This document shows, piece by piece, positions 41,364 to 51,243 of a DNA stretch of 64,000 bases. Position 1 is the stretch's first letter. The number at the start of each line of letters is the position of its first letter. The DNA comes from a virus. The DNA lies in IMG/VR virus record IMGVR_UViG_3300007754_000004, positions 20,413-84,412 of that record; one strand, given 5' to 3'. The translations under genes and the position numbers were made by a program. The notes under the pieces were generated by a model that was not told the origin of the DNA, searched no databases, and saw nothing but the letters and a program-made list of their open reading frames with translations.

Positions 41364-44300
41364 TCAGTTAGCTGCTTCCACGGAACCATCCGTGATCGTC
41401 GGAGCGTCCACGGCAGCCCCACCGAGAAGAACGAATTCGCTGCCATCCAGAGCGACCCCGCCCGCCAGGAGACTCTCCTGGTTGAGAGCGACGAGCCCCG
41501 GACCCCAGGGGGCCGCTCTGGAGTAGAGCCCGGCACCGTCCGTGATTCGATACGCGGCAGCCCCGTTGCCTTCCGCCCCTGCGGTGCCGTTGCCCCCATC
41601 GACGGTCGCCGGAGGAGCATTGTCCGTCCCCAGAGCGACCGTGTCCTCAAGAGCCGTCTCACTCCCAACATCATTGGCGTCGGTCAAAACCGACCGGATC
41701 TTGAGATCCCAGGAGACCCGCTTTCGGGTGGGGCTCCGGGTCGATTGACCGGAGTGCTGAGCATTGGGCCAGAGGAGCATGGTGCCTGGGCCCAGAGTCC
41801 CTCCGGTGTACACTCCCCCAGAGCAGAAGAACAGGCTCGTTTGCTGGTGGCTGTTGTCCAGGCTGTCCTGAATCAGGGCATCTGACTTGACCGCCTGTTC
41901 GGTAAACTGCGTCCCCTCCAGCGTGATCTCAATCAGCCCCTCACCGATAGCAGGACCATCGCAGAGCATAGAGAGGAGTCCTTCCTCCCCCCCATCGTCC
42001 GCCTCAAAGAAGTCCAGGGATTCATAGCGGGCGTCGGGGTCCTTCGTCTGAACCGTCCGATAGGGGTCGTTCAGGATGAAATCCATGTCCCCGAGCGTGT
42101 CGTTGGGGTCGTTGACCCGCGACCCGTGCTGGACCTCCGTGGTTGTCGTTCCCAGCTCGCTCTTGGGGAAGGGGGGAGTCCCCTCGTTCAACCGGGTGAC
42201 CGTTTGATGGAAAGCCTGCCCCTGGAGGTACGTGCTGGTAACCGGACCCCCAGGAGCGAAAGTCACCGTCACCCCGGAGGTGGGGTCAGTCAACGCCGTC
42301 GTCAGGGTGATCGTCTGGGCGTCCGCGTCGAAAGTCCAAGCGGAGGAACTGAGTACGACCCCACCCGCAGTCACCGAGAAGACCCGACTCGCGTTGATGT
42401 GGGCGGGGCGGAGGGAGACCAGGGTGGCAGTCAAGGGAGTGACTACCACGGTCTCCACCGACACATCTGTCCCCAGCTCGCCGCTGTGGATGATGTTGCC
42501 GCGGTTGAGAACCATGTGGTGCGGCGAGATGAAGTCTTCTGTCGGATACTGGTAGATCCGGTAGCGGACTTCTTTCCATCTCTGCTGGGTAATCGAGCCC
42601 GCCCCTAAAGCCCCCCAACGGACCATTCCGAAGGACTCGCTGGACCGCGGGAGGTCCCGGTACTCTACGTTGATCCACGCCGCGGAAGGCTCCGTGGTCT
42701 CCGTCGCGAAGTCCCCATCATACCCTGAAGGCAGGTCCATATCGGGGCGGAGGAGACTGACTCCCCAGGCCGGATCCCGATGGAGACGGAGACGAATCGG
42801 GCTCCTCCAATCCATTTCCTGAAGCGTGGCTGCCGTAGAGGAGTTGACTGCGTCGGTCCCGTCCGTCCGGGGTAGCCGCCAATGGTCAATATCCCCCGGC
42901 GTTGTCCCTACGAAGATGCCGAGAGTACGCTTGGCGGTGGCGGGAGGAAGCTCTTGGACGCTGAAGGAATCGACGTCCATTGAAAATGCCGTGTCGGCCC
43001 CCATCGCACCCACAAACGCCATTGTATCCGTGGTCGCGAGGGTAAAATCAGTGAGCGTCGCCGTCCCCTGGAGGACGTCGTCCACCAGGAGGGAGACCAC
43101 ACCCGTCGTGGGATCCGCCAACACTCGATAGACGTGATGAGCCGCATCAGTCCAGTCAAAGCTGAAGGTCGCGATCGGGGTCCCGTCGCTGTGTAGGATC
43201 ACCCTCGCCGGGTTGGCGAGGAAACCCACGGCTACCGTCCGAGCCGCTGGCGCGGTGCCTACCTCCGCTCCCCAGACAGGCCCCATTTCATCAGACCCGT
43301 TCGCCGTGTAGCTGAGCACGGCAGCCCGAGCCTCGATGATCCGACCTCCGCTGGCTGGGGTTTTCAGGTCGGAAAACCATGTCCCCGTCTGACCGACGAC
43401 CTGGGTAATCCTGATGAGCGAGTTTTCAGCCGCCGCCGTGATATCCAAACCCGTAGCCGCGGTCCAACCGGCTCCCGCTGGTGTCTCAAGCCCGGAGAGA
43501 GACGCCTCGCTCAAGGTCAGGAGAGATCGGGTGGAGCCCGACTCCTGGTAGAGCAACGTCCCGAGCTGAACCTTCCGAGTCGCGTCGTCAATAACGAGGG
43601 TGGCGTCCCCCGGAGCGGTCCCGCTGTCCAGCCAGAAATGAGCATCCAGATCGAGATACCTGGGTGCTGTCAAATGAGGCTCGACCCGACCATAGCCAAA
43701 CGTCGTGGCCCCCCCCGAAGACCCTCTCAGGAGAAGTGTATCCCCGGAGCTGTCGATCTCCGAAGTCCCGAAAGACTGCGTGATGAACCACTTGTTGTTG
43801 CTGTCGTTCTCGGGCTTGGCCCCCATCTCTGCCGCGACGACCACCCCTCGGGAGTGGTAAGTGGTCGCGTCCGGAGTCACCCCGTATCGACGGAAAGCCC
43901 ACCGAGATCGGCTCTTCGCCGCTTCAGACAAAGACCCGAAGAAGAACTGCCCCTGGTCTCCCGTAGGGAGGAGCAACCCGGTCTGAGCAGGAAACGCGGT
44001 CGCAGAAGATAGGCTCGCAGCTTTTCCCGCCAACTCCCCCGCGATATGTAGCTCCGCCTGTCCGGTCTCCGGGGTCGCCGCCAACCGAAGCGTCGTGAGG
44101 GTGCTGGACCAGTCCGTCTCAAAATAAACCGTAGGGTTGTCATTCCCCCACAGCTTGTAATCTGCCGGGAAGGACGACTTCAGGACCACCGTGCTCGTCC
44201 CGTTCGTCAAATGCGAAATCGAGCTGACGGTGTAAATCCCAGCTTGGTTCCCCGAGAGTACCTGAAGCCGAGTGTCCTCCGCGATGTTCTGAGGGAGGAG

Positions 44301-46613
44301 GCTCGTCGTAGCGGAGAATGTAGTCGCCGCCGTGATTTCTACCTGGACCCCCAACCCGATCTGCCAAGAAGCCACCAGATCGGGCCTGGAGGCGTCTTTG
44401 AGCAGGCCGATATGCTTGACCCCGTTAACGTCGAGACAGCCCGCCAGGAACAAGCTCAGGCTGTTGTGGAAGCCAAAACCGACACCGCAGAAGACCCCGG
44501 TAGCCGTGTAGGACTCCACCAGGATTCGAGCAGAATCCGTGACCGAAGAAGAATAGGAGAAATCCCCCTCGCGGTGATAGACAGCGGCGGTCGTCGCCCC
44601 CTGATCATCAACGATCCAGGTCTTGTCTGCGAAGTTCCCAGACCCGGACTCCGTCCCCGTAAGACCCCACCCCGAGGATTGCGGGTCGTCAGGGCCTTCA
44701 AACGCAATCGCGACTCCCGGAGGAGTCCGGGTCATGTCGTGGAGTCCCGCCCTATGGGGGTCCCGGTTGAGCAAGAGCGTAGAGGAGTTGAGTAGAGCAC
44801 TCTGCTCCCGCTCAAATCCCATATACCGGTGTCCGATGAACTTGGGCTTCTTACGGGCCGGGGGGCCTAGGACCACGCTCATCGGGAAGCGGTTGGACTT
44901 GGCGACTCCGTTTGGAGAACTCGTTGAGGTGGTGTTTCTGCCCTGGGGATGATCCCACTGATTGAGAACCAGCCCGAGCGTGTTGAGTCCAGAGAGCGAA
45001 ATCAAAGGAGTCTGGAACCAAGTGTAATCCACCTGGACCGTCATCTCCCCGATCGGCATTCTCGGGATAGGGGTCGCCAGCGTCACGAGACCCGTATACG
45101 GGTTGATCTGGCTGATGGTCACCGCGGTTCCGTTGACCCGGACAGTCACGTCCTCTTTAGCAGCAGGGGTTCCATCGCCCCACCCCTTCACTAGCGGGCC
45201 CCGCTGAGTCTGCAATGTGGAGAGAGCGAGCCCGTCATCCCCCGTGAAAGTCGTAGTGCCGCCATGAACGAAGTTCCAGGCGGAGGAGAACACCGTCTGA
45301 CTGCTGGTGAAGTCGAGGCTCTTGAGGGGGAGCTGAGTCACCCCGTGCGTGACCCCCAGGGTGAACTGACAACCCGGAGAGATAGTCGGAGAGCCGTCTA
45401 GAGCCGTAGAGGCTGCGGAGAGAAGAGGGGTGTCGTTGAAAAGGAAGCCGAAGAGGGACCCCTTCTGATTCCGAACGACCGTGATCTTGGACTGGTTACT
45501 GGACCAAGCCGCCGGCACCTGCGCTGTGTAGGAACCGCTAACGATATCCAACACATCGACACTGCTGACCCGCTTGAGCGAGATGCTGAGCTGGACCGAT
45601 CCGTCTGAAACTATCCAGGTCCCGAGAGTCGTGTCCCCCAGAGCGGGGCTGTAGGTCGCGGAGGTTGGGTCGATGACCAGATCGACCCGGTAAGAGGACC
45701 CCGCCTGAATCTTCCCCGTCGTGTCTTGGAAGCTCCAGCCATAGGTGTCCCCTTCCGCTTTTGTCAAAAGCAGACCTGAGACAGCCACCGCTGACGACCC
45801 GACGCCGACTTCCACCCCCGTGAATCCTGTCGCCGCTGTAGGGAGCACGTCACCGTCATAGTCGATCGCTGTCGCGGGACCGATCTCCGCCGTGTAAGCG
45901 GCGGTCGTCTGCCCTTTCACCGTCAGGACAACTTGATCGGCCTGAGGCTGGTCTACCTCGGTGACCGCGAGAGTCACCGGGTAGCTGGAGGTAAAGACAT
46001 AAGCGGAAGTCGTCTCGATACCGGGAGAGAACTCCGTCTCCGTCAGCATGTCCTGACTGAAATCTACCTGGAGGCTGTCCCCCGCGGTCGGGGTGACCGT
46101 GAACGTCGGAGTCGAACCCAGGGAGTAAAAACTCGCAGTCCAGACCGAGTCTACCTCGTTATCTGAGAGATCCGTGACCCCCGAAACAGCGATAAGATAG
46201 CTGCCGCCCAGAGTCGTCCCTGAATGGGTCACGATGACGCTGGTGTAGCCGCCATAGGAACCTTTCACCCCGCCGGCCACACTCGTCGCTGTCGCAGGTG
46301 CTCCGAGGGTCGGCGTGAAGGTGTAGTTCGTGGCGTCCTTCAAAACGGCGTCGTCTTTCATCTCTTCGGAGAAGAAGACTTCAACCCGGGAGCCATCGAG
46401 TGACTGAGCCGACGTGACCCGAGGGCTCGTAATATCCGACGAGCCATAAGGACCCGTTCCGTAAGGGCTGCCGCCGTATCCACCACCAGGAGGATAGGGG
46501 CTCCGCGGGAGCAAGGCTCCGCCATAAGGCGAGAAGCCATATTCCGGGCCGCCGTAGCCATACCCTGCTGGTGGGCTCGGGATATAGAGCCCGCTGACAG
46601 GATCAATAGGCAT
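41364..46613 (-). CDS. multidomain tail-fibre-like protein with Gly/Tyr/Pro-rich head, 1749 residues
   Basis: Starts at ATG 46613 (TGATG with the upstream stop). Residues 1-60 are a Gly/Tyr/Pro/Ser-rich low-complexity head (SPPAGYGYGGPEYGFSPYGG). Next come two or three Ig-like (Big/SbsC-type) domains: VEVFFSEEMKDDAVLKDATN, then LQVDFSQDMLTETEFSPGIE, of the 'vxfsexmxxxal.xxxxY' type. Concanavalin/LamG-like modules follow: FHNSLSLFLAGCLDVNGVKH, LDLDAHFWLDSGTAP, VYRVLADPTTGVVSLLVDD. LSGNQAGIYTVSSI is a copy of the recurrent AG-x-Y module. The C-terminal part includes SSAWTFDADAQTITLTTALT. It is most likely a fibre that binds the host surface. Confidence 0.75.
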   Translation of the reverse strand: MPIDPVSGLYIPSPPAGYGYGGPEYGFSPYGGALLPRSPYPPGGGYGGSPYGTGPYGSSDITSPRVTSAQSLDGSRVEVFFSEEMKDDAVLKDATNYTFTPTLGAPATATSVAGGVKGSYGGYTSVIVTHSGTTLGGSYLIAVSGVTDLSDNEVDSVWTASFYSLGSTPTFTVTPTAGDSLQVDFSQDMLTETEFSPGIETTSAYVFTSSYPVTLAVTEVDQPQADQVVLTVKGQTTAAYTAEIGPATAIDYDGDVLPTAATGFTGVEVGVGSSAVAVSGLLLTKAEGDTYGWSFQDTTGKIQAGSSYRVDLVIDPTSATYSPALGDTTLGTWIVSDGSVQLSISLKRVSSVDVLDIVSGSYTAQVPAAWSSNQSKITVVRNQKGSLFGFLFNDTPLLSAASTALDGSPTISPGCQFTLGVTHGVTQLPLKSLDFTSSQTVFSSAWNFVHGGTTTFTGDDGLALSTLQTQRGPLVKGWGDGTPAAKEDVTVRVNGTAVTISQINPYTGLVTLATPIPRMPIGEMTVQVDYTWFQTPLISLSGLNTLGLVLNQWDHPQGRNTTSTSSPNGVAKSNRFPMSVVLGPPARKKPKFIGHRYMGFEREQSALLNSSTLLLNRDPHRAGLHDMTRTPPGVAIAFEGPDDPQSSGWGLTGTESGSGNFADKTWIVDDQGATTAAVYHREGDFSYSSSVTDSARILVESYTATGVFCGVGFGFHNSLSLFLAGCLDVNGVKHIGLLKDASRPDLVASWQIGLGVQVEITAATTFSATTSLLPQNIAEDTRLQVLSGNQAGIYTVSSISHLTNGTSTVVLKSSFPADYKLWGNDNPTVYFETDWSSTLTTLRLAATPETGQAELHIAGELAGKAASLSSATAFPAQTGLLLPTGDQGQFFFGSLSEAAKSRSRWAFRRYGVTPDATTYHSRGVVVAAEMGAKPENDSNNKWFITQSFGTSEIDSSGDTLLLRGSSGGATTFGYGRVEPHLTAPRYLDLDAHFWLDSGTAPGDATLVIDDATRKVQLGTLLYQESGSTRSLLTLSEASLSGLETPAGAGWTAATGLDITAAAENSLIRITQVVGQTGTWFSDLKTPASGGRIIEARAAVLSYTANGSDEMGPVWGAEVGTAPAARTVAVGFLANPARVILHSDGTPIATFSFDWTDAAHHVYRVLADPTTGVVSLLVDDVLQGTATLTDFTLATTDTMAFVGAMGADTAFSMDVDSFSVQELPPATAKRTLGIFVGTTPGDIDHWRLPRTDGTDAVNSSTAATLQEMDWRSPIRLRLHRDPAWGVSLLRPDMDLPSGYDGDFATETTEPSAAWINVEYRDLPRSSESFGMVRWGALGAGSITQQRWKEVRYRIYQYPTEDFISPHHMVLNRGNIIHSGELGTDVSVETVVVTPLTATLVSLRPAHINASRVFSVTAGGVVLSSSAWTFDADAQTITLTTALTDPTSGVTVTFAPGGPVTSTYLQGQAFHQTVTRLNEGTPPFPKSELGTTTTEVQHGSRVNDPNDTLGDMDFILNDPYRTVQTKDPDARYESLDFFEADDGGEEGLLSMLCDGPAIGEGLIEITLEGTQFTEQAVKSDALIQDSLDNSHQQTSLFFCSGGVYTGGTLGPGTMLLWPNAQHSGQSTRSPTRKRVSWDLKIRSVLTDANDVGSETALEDTVALGTDNAPPATVDGGNGTAGAEGNGAAAYRITDGAGLYSRAAPWGPGLVALNQESLLAGGVALDGSEFVLLGGAAVDAPTITDGSVEAAN

Positions 46614-49561
46614 CAGTCAATCCGGAAGAGTAGCTCGAAATAGGTACCTGACCCGTTGAAGGCGCCATTGTCCGACGCGAAGCTAGCCGTCCAGCGGTCT
46701 CCATCGGAGAAGCTCAGGTCAGCCGCGTTTGCGGTCAACGTTACCGGGGTCACCGTCGCTGGGCTCAACGTGTTCATATCGAAGGGGGTGGCATTGAGAA
46801 CCGTGTTCCCCGTCGCTTCGTTGGTCACCGACAAGTCGTAGGCTCCCGTTGAGTTGACAGTCTGCATGTAGACCGTCACCCGCACCAGCGTGCAATCCCA
46901 GGAGACCCACCCGCGATGGTTCACCGTGGAAGCGGGAGCCGGAGCTACGTTGAACTGGAAGGGGATCTGATAAGAAGAGACCGCCTCCGGGGTGGCATCG
47001 CTAGCCGCTCGGAAGTACAGGGCTCCCTGCTGGAGGCCCCCAGACCCGTCGCTGACGAAAATAGCTCCCTTCCCGGCAGCCGTCGTCGGGGCCGCCGCTT
47101 CGTCGAAGATCAATCCCGTGGGATCAATCAAGCCCGGGACCGTCAGCTTGCCCGTGACCGCATCATAGACGAGGTCATTGACCCCGTTCCCAATCGTGAC
47201 CTGCTGGGTGCCAGAGCAGGACATGTCCACGAAGGTCGGGTAGGTGCCCGCTGTAAAGGTAGCCCCCCCGGCGACCGTAAAGTCACCCAGAGCGGCGTTG
47301 ACACCGGCATCGGCGGAGAGGAAGAAGACCTCCGCCGTAGAGCCCAGGGCGACCGTCGTTACAGTAATGACGCCAGCGGCTTCAGCAGCCGTGAGCCCCT
47401 TGAGAGCGGAGAGCTTGGTCACCACCTGAGCCAGCGTATCCGCTGAGTCCAAGCTCGCGGTGACAGCCCCCATGCTCGTGGCGAAGGTCACATCCCCGGT
47501 GACCCCGATGGGATCTGCCGAAGCGGCATTCGCTTCCAAAGTAGCCGCCGTCGCCGCCGTGGGATCCACCAGACGAACCGATGAAGCGGTCGATCCGGTC
47601 AACTCCTGACCGGGGACAAGGAACAAGGTTCCTGCGTCGCCGCCATTCGCCGGGTCGTAAGCTGCGCCCGCGATCAGATACAGGTCCGCGGCGTTGGGTG
47701 GGGTCGCGTCCGGAAGGGAATCCCCCCCTTGAAGGACCAGATTCCCGATATCCGAGCCGGAGACGCCGCTCTCCGTCTGAATCAGCAAGTTGTAATTCCG
47801 AGCCAGGACTTCCTGGCTTCGTGCCTGGATTCGGGCGTTCCCTTCCGCGTGGGCTACATCTGCGGGGATGACTGCCCAGCCCAGGGAGATCTGAGGACCC
47901 GCTCCGTAGGGGTTCGGGTCAAGAGAAATCTCCGGCTTGGTCAAAGCCCCGAGCGAAACCGCTCCCACGACCTCCAAGCCGCCGTCGGTGTTGCCGGCAG
48001 GCGGGGGATCTGAAGGGCTAGCGGCGTCTACGATCTGAACCGCCCCCTGATCCGCGATGATCGTCCGCCCACCACCGGAAGCCGCGACGCCATTGTCATA
48101 GGCGTCATCCAACGAGGTGACCAGGACGGAGAGACCATGAAGTTCATCCAGGGCGGCCTGGACCTCCGCCGCGGTCATCCCCGTGGTGCTGTTGTCGTAG
48201 AAGAGGGTGCTAGAGAGTACCGTCGCCGCGATGGTGGGCGAGCCTGTAGTAGAGACCCCACCGTGATAGGTAGAGCCCGCGTGGAGGGCTCCAGTCCCCG
48301 AGACGCCCGTGTCGTCAATGGTGATGGACCCGTCCACCCAACACCAGCGGAGACGGGCTCTCACGTCCCCGGAGATAGCTCCCCCGCTCGGGTGAATCGC
48401 GAGCGGAGTCCCCGTCCCGTCCATCTCAATCCGCGTATACTCCAAGAGGAGCAACTCCGCTGACGACTGGATGCCCGTAGCTCCCGTTCCGCTGGTCTGA
48501 ACCAGACACCCCACCATCGTACAGGTGGCCGAAGCGTCCAGGGCGAGGTTGATATCAGCTCCGCTCGGGCCCTTGAACTTGCAGCGGTGAAACTCCGCCG
48601 TGGTGCTGCTGCCCGTCTGGGTATACGCCAACCGATCTGCGGCCCCACCCGACGCGAATTCGATCCAGCAGTCGTGGGCCAGAAGAGATCCCCCGCTCAA
48701 ATCCAGAGCGGGACCCTGGCTAGCTGAAATCCCATCCTGAACAACATGGCAGCGGTAGAGGACCAGCTCCCCCGCCCCCGACTTGTCCAGTGTCGCGGAT
48801 GCCGAGGTGTTGACATTCTCCAGGGTCAGCCCCGAGACAGAACAACGATCCCCGCTGTTCGTCAGTGGAGCTGTGTGCAACCCCCGAAGAGCGGCGACGT
48901 TGTTGTCCTCGTGTCCCTTCTGATTCCCAGGCCACCCAACGAGGTGAACGTGGGCCTTCAGGGTGAGATCTTCCGCGTAGACACCCGGCCGGATGGCGAT
49001 GACGTAAGGCGAAGCCAGGGTGGCTCCTGCCGTGTCCGCGGCATCAATCGCCGCCTGAACCGTGCTGTGATCCGCGTACCCGGTCGCGGATCCATCCACG
49101 TACAGGATCTTCCCCGAGGCCGACACCGACTTGCAGAAAGCCAGGAGCGTCTGAAAGTTGGCGTTCTGCTCGTTGGTCCAACCCTCGGTGTCCACGTCTA
49201 CCGGGATCGTTCCCGTGCCATCCCGCCGCTCACCAGCAGCGACCAGCTTGAGACTTCCAAACACCGTCAGAACACGCAAGCGGACATGCTGCGTGCTCTC
49301 GGAGCCGAGCCCGGCGTCTACCGTCAGGCGGACCAGATAGGGGCCTTCCTTGTCCGCGACGAAGCCGCCCGGAGACACCGCAGTGACGTCCCCGGAGAAC
49401 GTCGCTGTGCTGCCCTCAGGCACGAAAGCGAGGGTCCAGGCGTAGGTGGTCGCGGAATCCACCGAGGAGACCGTGACGGTATCTCCAACGCCTACATCGT
49501 CGCGGCTCTGCCCATCAAGCTGAGACAGCCCGTTGACCAAACTACGGATGTTGGCGGCCAT
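46613..49561 (-). CDS. PKD and beta-helix (pectin-lyase-like) tail-spike-like protein
   Basis: 982 residues from ATG 49561 with GAGGAG five bases upstream (a TTG four codons earlier is less likely). Near residues 25-100 an Ig/PKD-type domain is visible (YAWTLAFVPEGSTATFSGD ... GPYLVRLTVDAG). From about 160 a right-handed beta-helix begins: KILYVDGSATGYADHSTVQA, AIDAADTAGA, YVIAIRPGVYAEDLTLKAHV, then repeated short rungs. The linker MTAAEVQAALDELHG is typical of phage fibres. The C-terminal half has Ala/Thr/Gly-rich modules and a final beta domain (SFSDGDRWTASFASDNGAFN). Beta-helix spikes often cleave or bind surface polysaccharide; no catalytic residues can be assigned here. Confidence 0.75.
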   Translation of the reverse strand: MAANIRSLVNGLSQLDGQSRDDVGVGDTVTVSSVDSATTYAWTLAFVPEGSTATFSGDVTAVSPGGFVADKEGPYLVRLTVDAGLGSESTQHVRLRVLTVFGSLKLVAAGERRDGTGTIPVDVDTEGWTNEQNANFQTLLAFCKSVSASGKILYVDGSATGYADHSTVQAAIDAADTAGATLASPYVIAIRPGVYAEDLTLKAHVHLVGWPGNQKGHEDNNVAALRGLHTAPLTNSGDRCSVSGLTLENVNTSASATLDKSGAGELVLYRCHVVQDGISASQGPALDLSGGSLLAHDCWIEFASGGAADRLAYTQTGSSTTAEFHRCKFKGPSGADINLALDASATCTMVGCLVQTSGTGATGIQSSAELLLLEYTRIEMDGTGTPLAIHPSGGAISGDVRARLRWCWVDGSITIDDTGVSGTGALHAGSTYHGGVSTTGSPTIAATVLSSTLFYDNSTTGMTAAEVQAALDELHGLSVLVTSLDDAYDNGVAASGGGRTIIADQGAVQIVDAASPSDPPPAGNTDGGLEVVGAVSLGALTKPEISLDPNPYGAGPQISLGWAVIPADVAHAEGNARIQARSQEVLARNYNLLIQTESGVSGSDIGNLVLQGGDSLPDATPPNAADLYLIAGAAYDPANGGDAGTLFLVPGQELTGSTASSVRLVDPTAATAATLEANAASADPIGVTGDVTFATSMGAVTASLDSADTLAQVVTKLSALKGLTAAEAAGVITVTTVALGSTAEVFFLSADAGVNAALGDFTVAGGATFTAGTYPTFVDMSCSGTQQVTIGNGVNDLVYDAVTGKLTVPGLIDPTGLIFDEAAAPTTAAGKGAIFVSDGSGGLQQGALYFRAASDATPEAVSSYQIPFQFNVAPAPASTVNHRGWVSWDCTLVRVTVYMQTVNSTGAYDLSVTNEATGNTVLNATPFDMNTLSPATVTPVTLTANAADLSFSDGDRWTASFASDNGAFNGSGTYFELLFRID

Positions 49562-49594
49562 GCAGCTCCTCAACCAGTTTCTACTCGCTGGGGG

Positions 49595-49608
49595 CTATAG
49601 GCGGACCA
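49595..49608 (-). promoter_or_regulatory. late-type promoter before the spike/fibre operon
   Basis: Minus strand TGGTCCGC-CTATAG, 34 bases before the ATG at 49561. The upstream dinucleotide is TG rather than TA. Confidence 0.5.
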
Positions 49609-49661
49609 TTGACCAGCAGGAGTAGGGTCACATATGAACGCCCAATTCCACGAGCCACTCT

Positions 49662-49689
49662 GAGAATTTCAGAGCCCGAGTCGTATTCT
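49662..49689 (+). promoter_or_regulatory. accessory-type promoter
   Basis: GAGAAT, 16-base spacer ending AGTCG, TATTCT, 20 bases before the ATG at 49709. It lies divergent to the late-type promoter at 49595. Confidence 0.5.
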
Positions 49690-49708
49690 CCTGTAGAGAG
49701 GCATCGAC

Positions 49709-49951
49709 ATGACCTGCCAGGGAACGCTGAAAGAAACTCTCCGGGTTCAGACCCGGCTACTGGAAGAGCTACACCGAGCAGAGAGGGAAACGGACAAGTG
49801 GTTCCCCCACCAGAACAAGGGACAGTTCTGTGCCCTCGTCAGAAACTCGCTGGAGGCGGCTGAGGCGATCCTCGGTCCTCATGACCCGGTCATGGCGGGG
49901 GCCTGGACCATGTTCGACCAGTACGCCGGGATCTACAAGAGGGGCGGCTAG
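49709..49951 (+). CDS. small helical protein, 80 residues
   Basis: ATG 49709 with AGAGAGG eight bases upstream. Strongly helical and charged (LKETLRVQTRLLEELHRAER, then FCALVRNSLEAAEAILGP), ending in an aromatic tail (WTMFDQYAGIYKRGG). No family recognised. It is a single plus-strand gene inserted between two structural operons; its TAG and the TAG of the convergent gpI-like gene overlap in CTAG. Confidence 0.65.
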   Translation: MTCQGTLKETLRVQTRLLEELHRAERETDKWFPHQNKGQFCALVRNSLEAAEAILGPHDPVMAGAWTMFDQYAGIYKRGG

Positions 49952-51243
49952 ATATAGAACTGAGCCGACACGTCTTCCGCCGAGACGACCTTCGGTACCC
50001 GCATCCCGAGCCGGTCTACGGTCACCTCATACGCTTGCCCTGTCCCCACCGCGGGCATTCTCTTCCGCAACCGGAGAATGCTGGGGGCCGCTCGAACCTT
50101 GGTAGCGGGTCCAGATGCCGTCCCTACCGGACCACCAGACGCCCCCAGGAGCGTCTTGAGGAGATAAGTCCCGATGTTGGCCCCAGCCGTGAAAGTGATC
50201 GTCTCTCCCTCCACAGCCTGTCCAAAATCCTGGGAGGCGTCTTCGATCACGTCCTCCGTGACGGTCGCTGTCCCGGTCAAGCCGGTAGGCGAGGTCGTGT
50301 AGCTCCTCGCTGTGCTGTCGTTACCCGCTGGGAAGACGAGTACATCGCGGACCTCATAGCGGCCGATATTATCCCCTGCCGAGAGCACCAGGAGAGCGTC
50401 GGCGGAGATGCTGGTGAAGTCCCGGGAGGGATCCGAGAATAGAGTCCGATCCGTGTGCGTCTCCCCCGCCGTCCCCGTAATGGACTTCGCCCCGTAGCAG
50501 TAACCCCGGAGATCGTCGTAGTAATAGTTCTCGACGGTCCATGAAACCGTGTCCGTGAACACATCTCCGAAGGCATCCCGGAACAAATGCCTGTACTCAT
50601 AGAGAGTGTGGGCAGGCTTAAGAGCCTTCAGAACCAGCCGGACGTTCTCCTGAAGTATGATCGGGTCCTCTTCCGGCCACTCGGTTCCACCCTCCCGCTC
50701 GACGTTCACCTCAAAAGTAAATTGGTCGTCGAACCCCCAAGCGGTCCCCTCATCATGAGCATGAGCCACCTTGTCAATGACGGTTACGTCAGCGGTGGTG
50801 AGAAGATCTACTCCTTCTTCCATTGTGGCCCGGGTGGCTCCCTTCAAGAGCAGAACCACCATGTTCTTCAGAAAGGCCCGATAGGTTACGTCCCCATCGA
50901 TCTGGGGAATCGACCCATGACGGAGAGACTCCGGGAAGATGAGCTGACCGAGAATCTGCCAGAGGAATTCAGCCCGCGTGTAGTCGAAGTCCGTATCTAA
51001 GAAGACCTGCTGAGCCCCGACCTGAATCCTCGCCAGCTCCTCCGCGAGAGCCTGGAACTGGAGGGTGTACCAGGGGCCGTTGACCTGGGCGATGTAGTTC
51101 GACGGGAGCACCTTGAGGAAGGCCGCCATGACCTTCTGCGTCTGGGCTTCGACTCGGTTCTCATAGTCCTGACCAGAGAGGTCCGCCTGAGCGGGGTTCT
51201 GCTCAATGAGGTCAGGGAGCCCGTGCTGGGTAGGATCCGCCAT
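49948..51243 (-). CDS. baseplate or tail protein, gpI-like
   Basis: 431 residues from ATG 51243 (TGATG). The N-terminal 130 residues resemble phage tail protein I / baseplate components. They include FLKVLPSNYIAQVNGPWYTL, helices with LAEELARIQVGAQQVF, DTDFDYTRAEFLWQILGQLI, and YRAFLKNMVVLLLKGAT. The C-terminal half holds two tandem beta modules, SADALLVLSAGDNIGRYEVR and VEGETITFTAGANIGTYLLK, each preceded by a short D-x-S-x-DF element. Position directly after the J-like protein matches the J-I order of contractile-tail phages. The gene thus probably encodes part of the baseplate wedge that attaches fibres. Confidence 0.7.
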   Translation of the reverse strand: MADPTQHGLPDLIEQNPAQADLSGQDYENRVEAQTQKVMAAFLKVLPSNYIAQVNGPWYTLQFQALAEELARIQVGAQQVFLDTDFDYTRAEFLWQILGQLIFPESLRHGSIPQIDGDVTYRAFLKNMVVLLLKGATRATMEEGVDLLTTADVTVIDKVAHAHDEGTAWGFDDQFTFEVNVEREGGTEWPEEDPIILQENVRLVLKALKPAHTLYEYRHLFRDAFGDVFTDTVSWTVENYYYDDLRGYCYGAKSITGTAGETHTDRTLFSDPSRDFTSISADALLVLSAGDNIGRYEVRDVLVFPAGNDSTARSYTTSPTGLTGTATVTEDVIEDASQDFGQAVEGETITFTAGANIGTYLLKTLLGASGGPVGTASGPATKVRAAPSILRLRKRMPAVGTGQAYEVTVDRLGMRVPKVVSAEDVSAQFYI

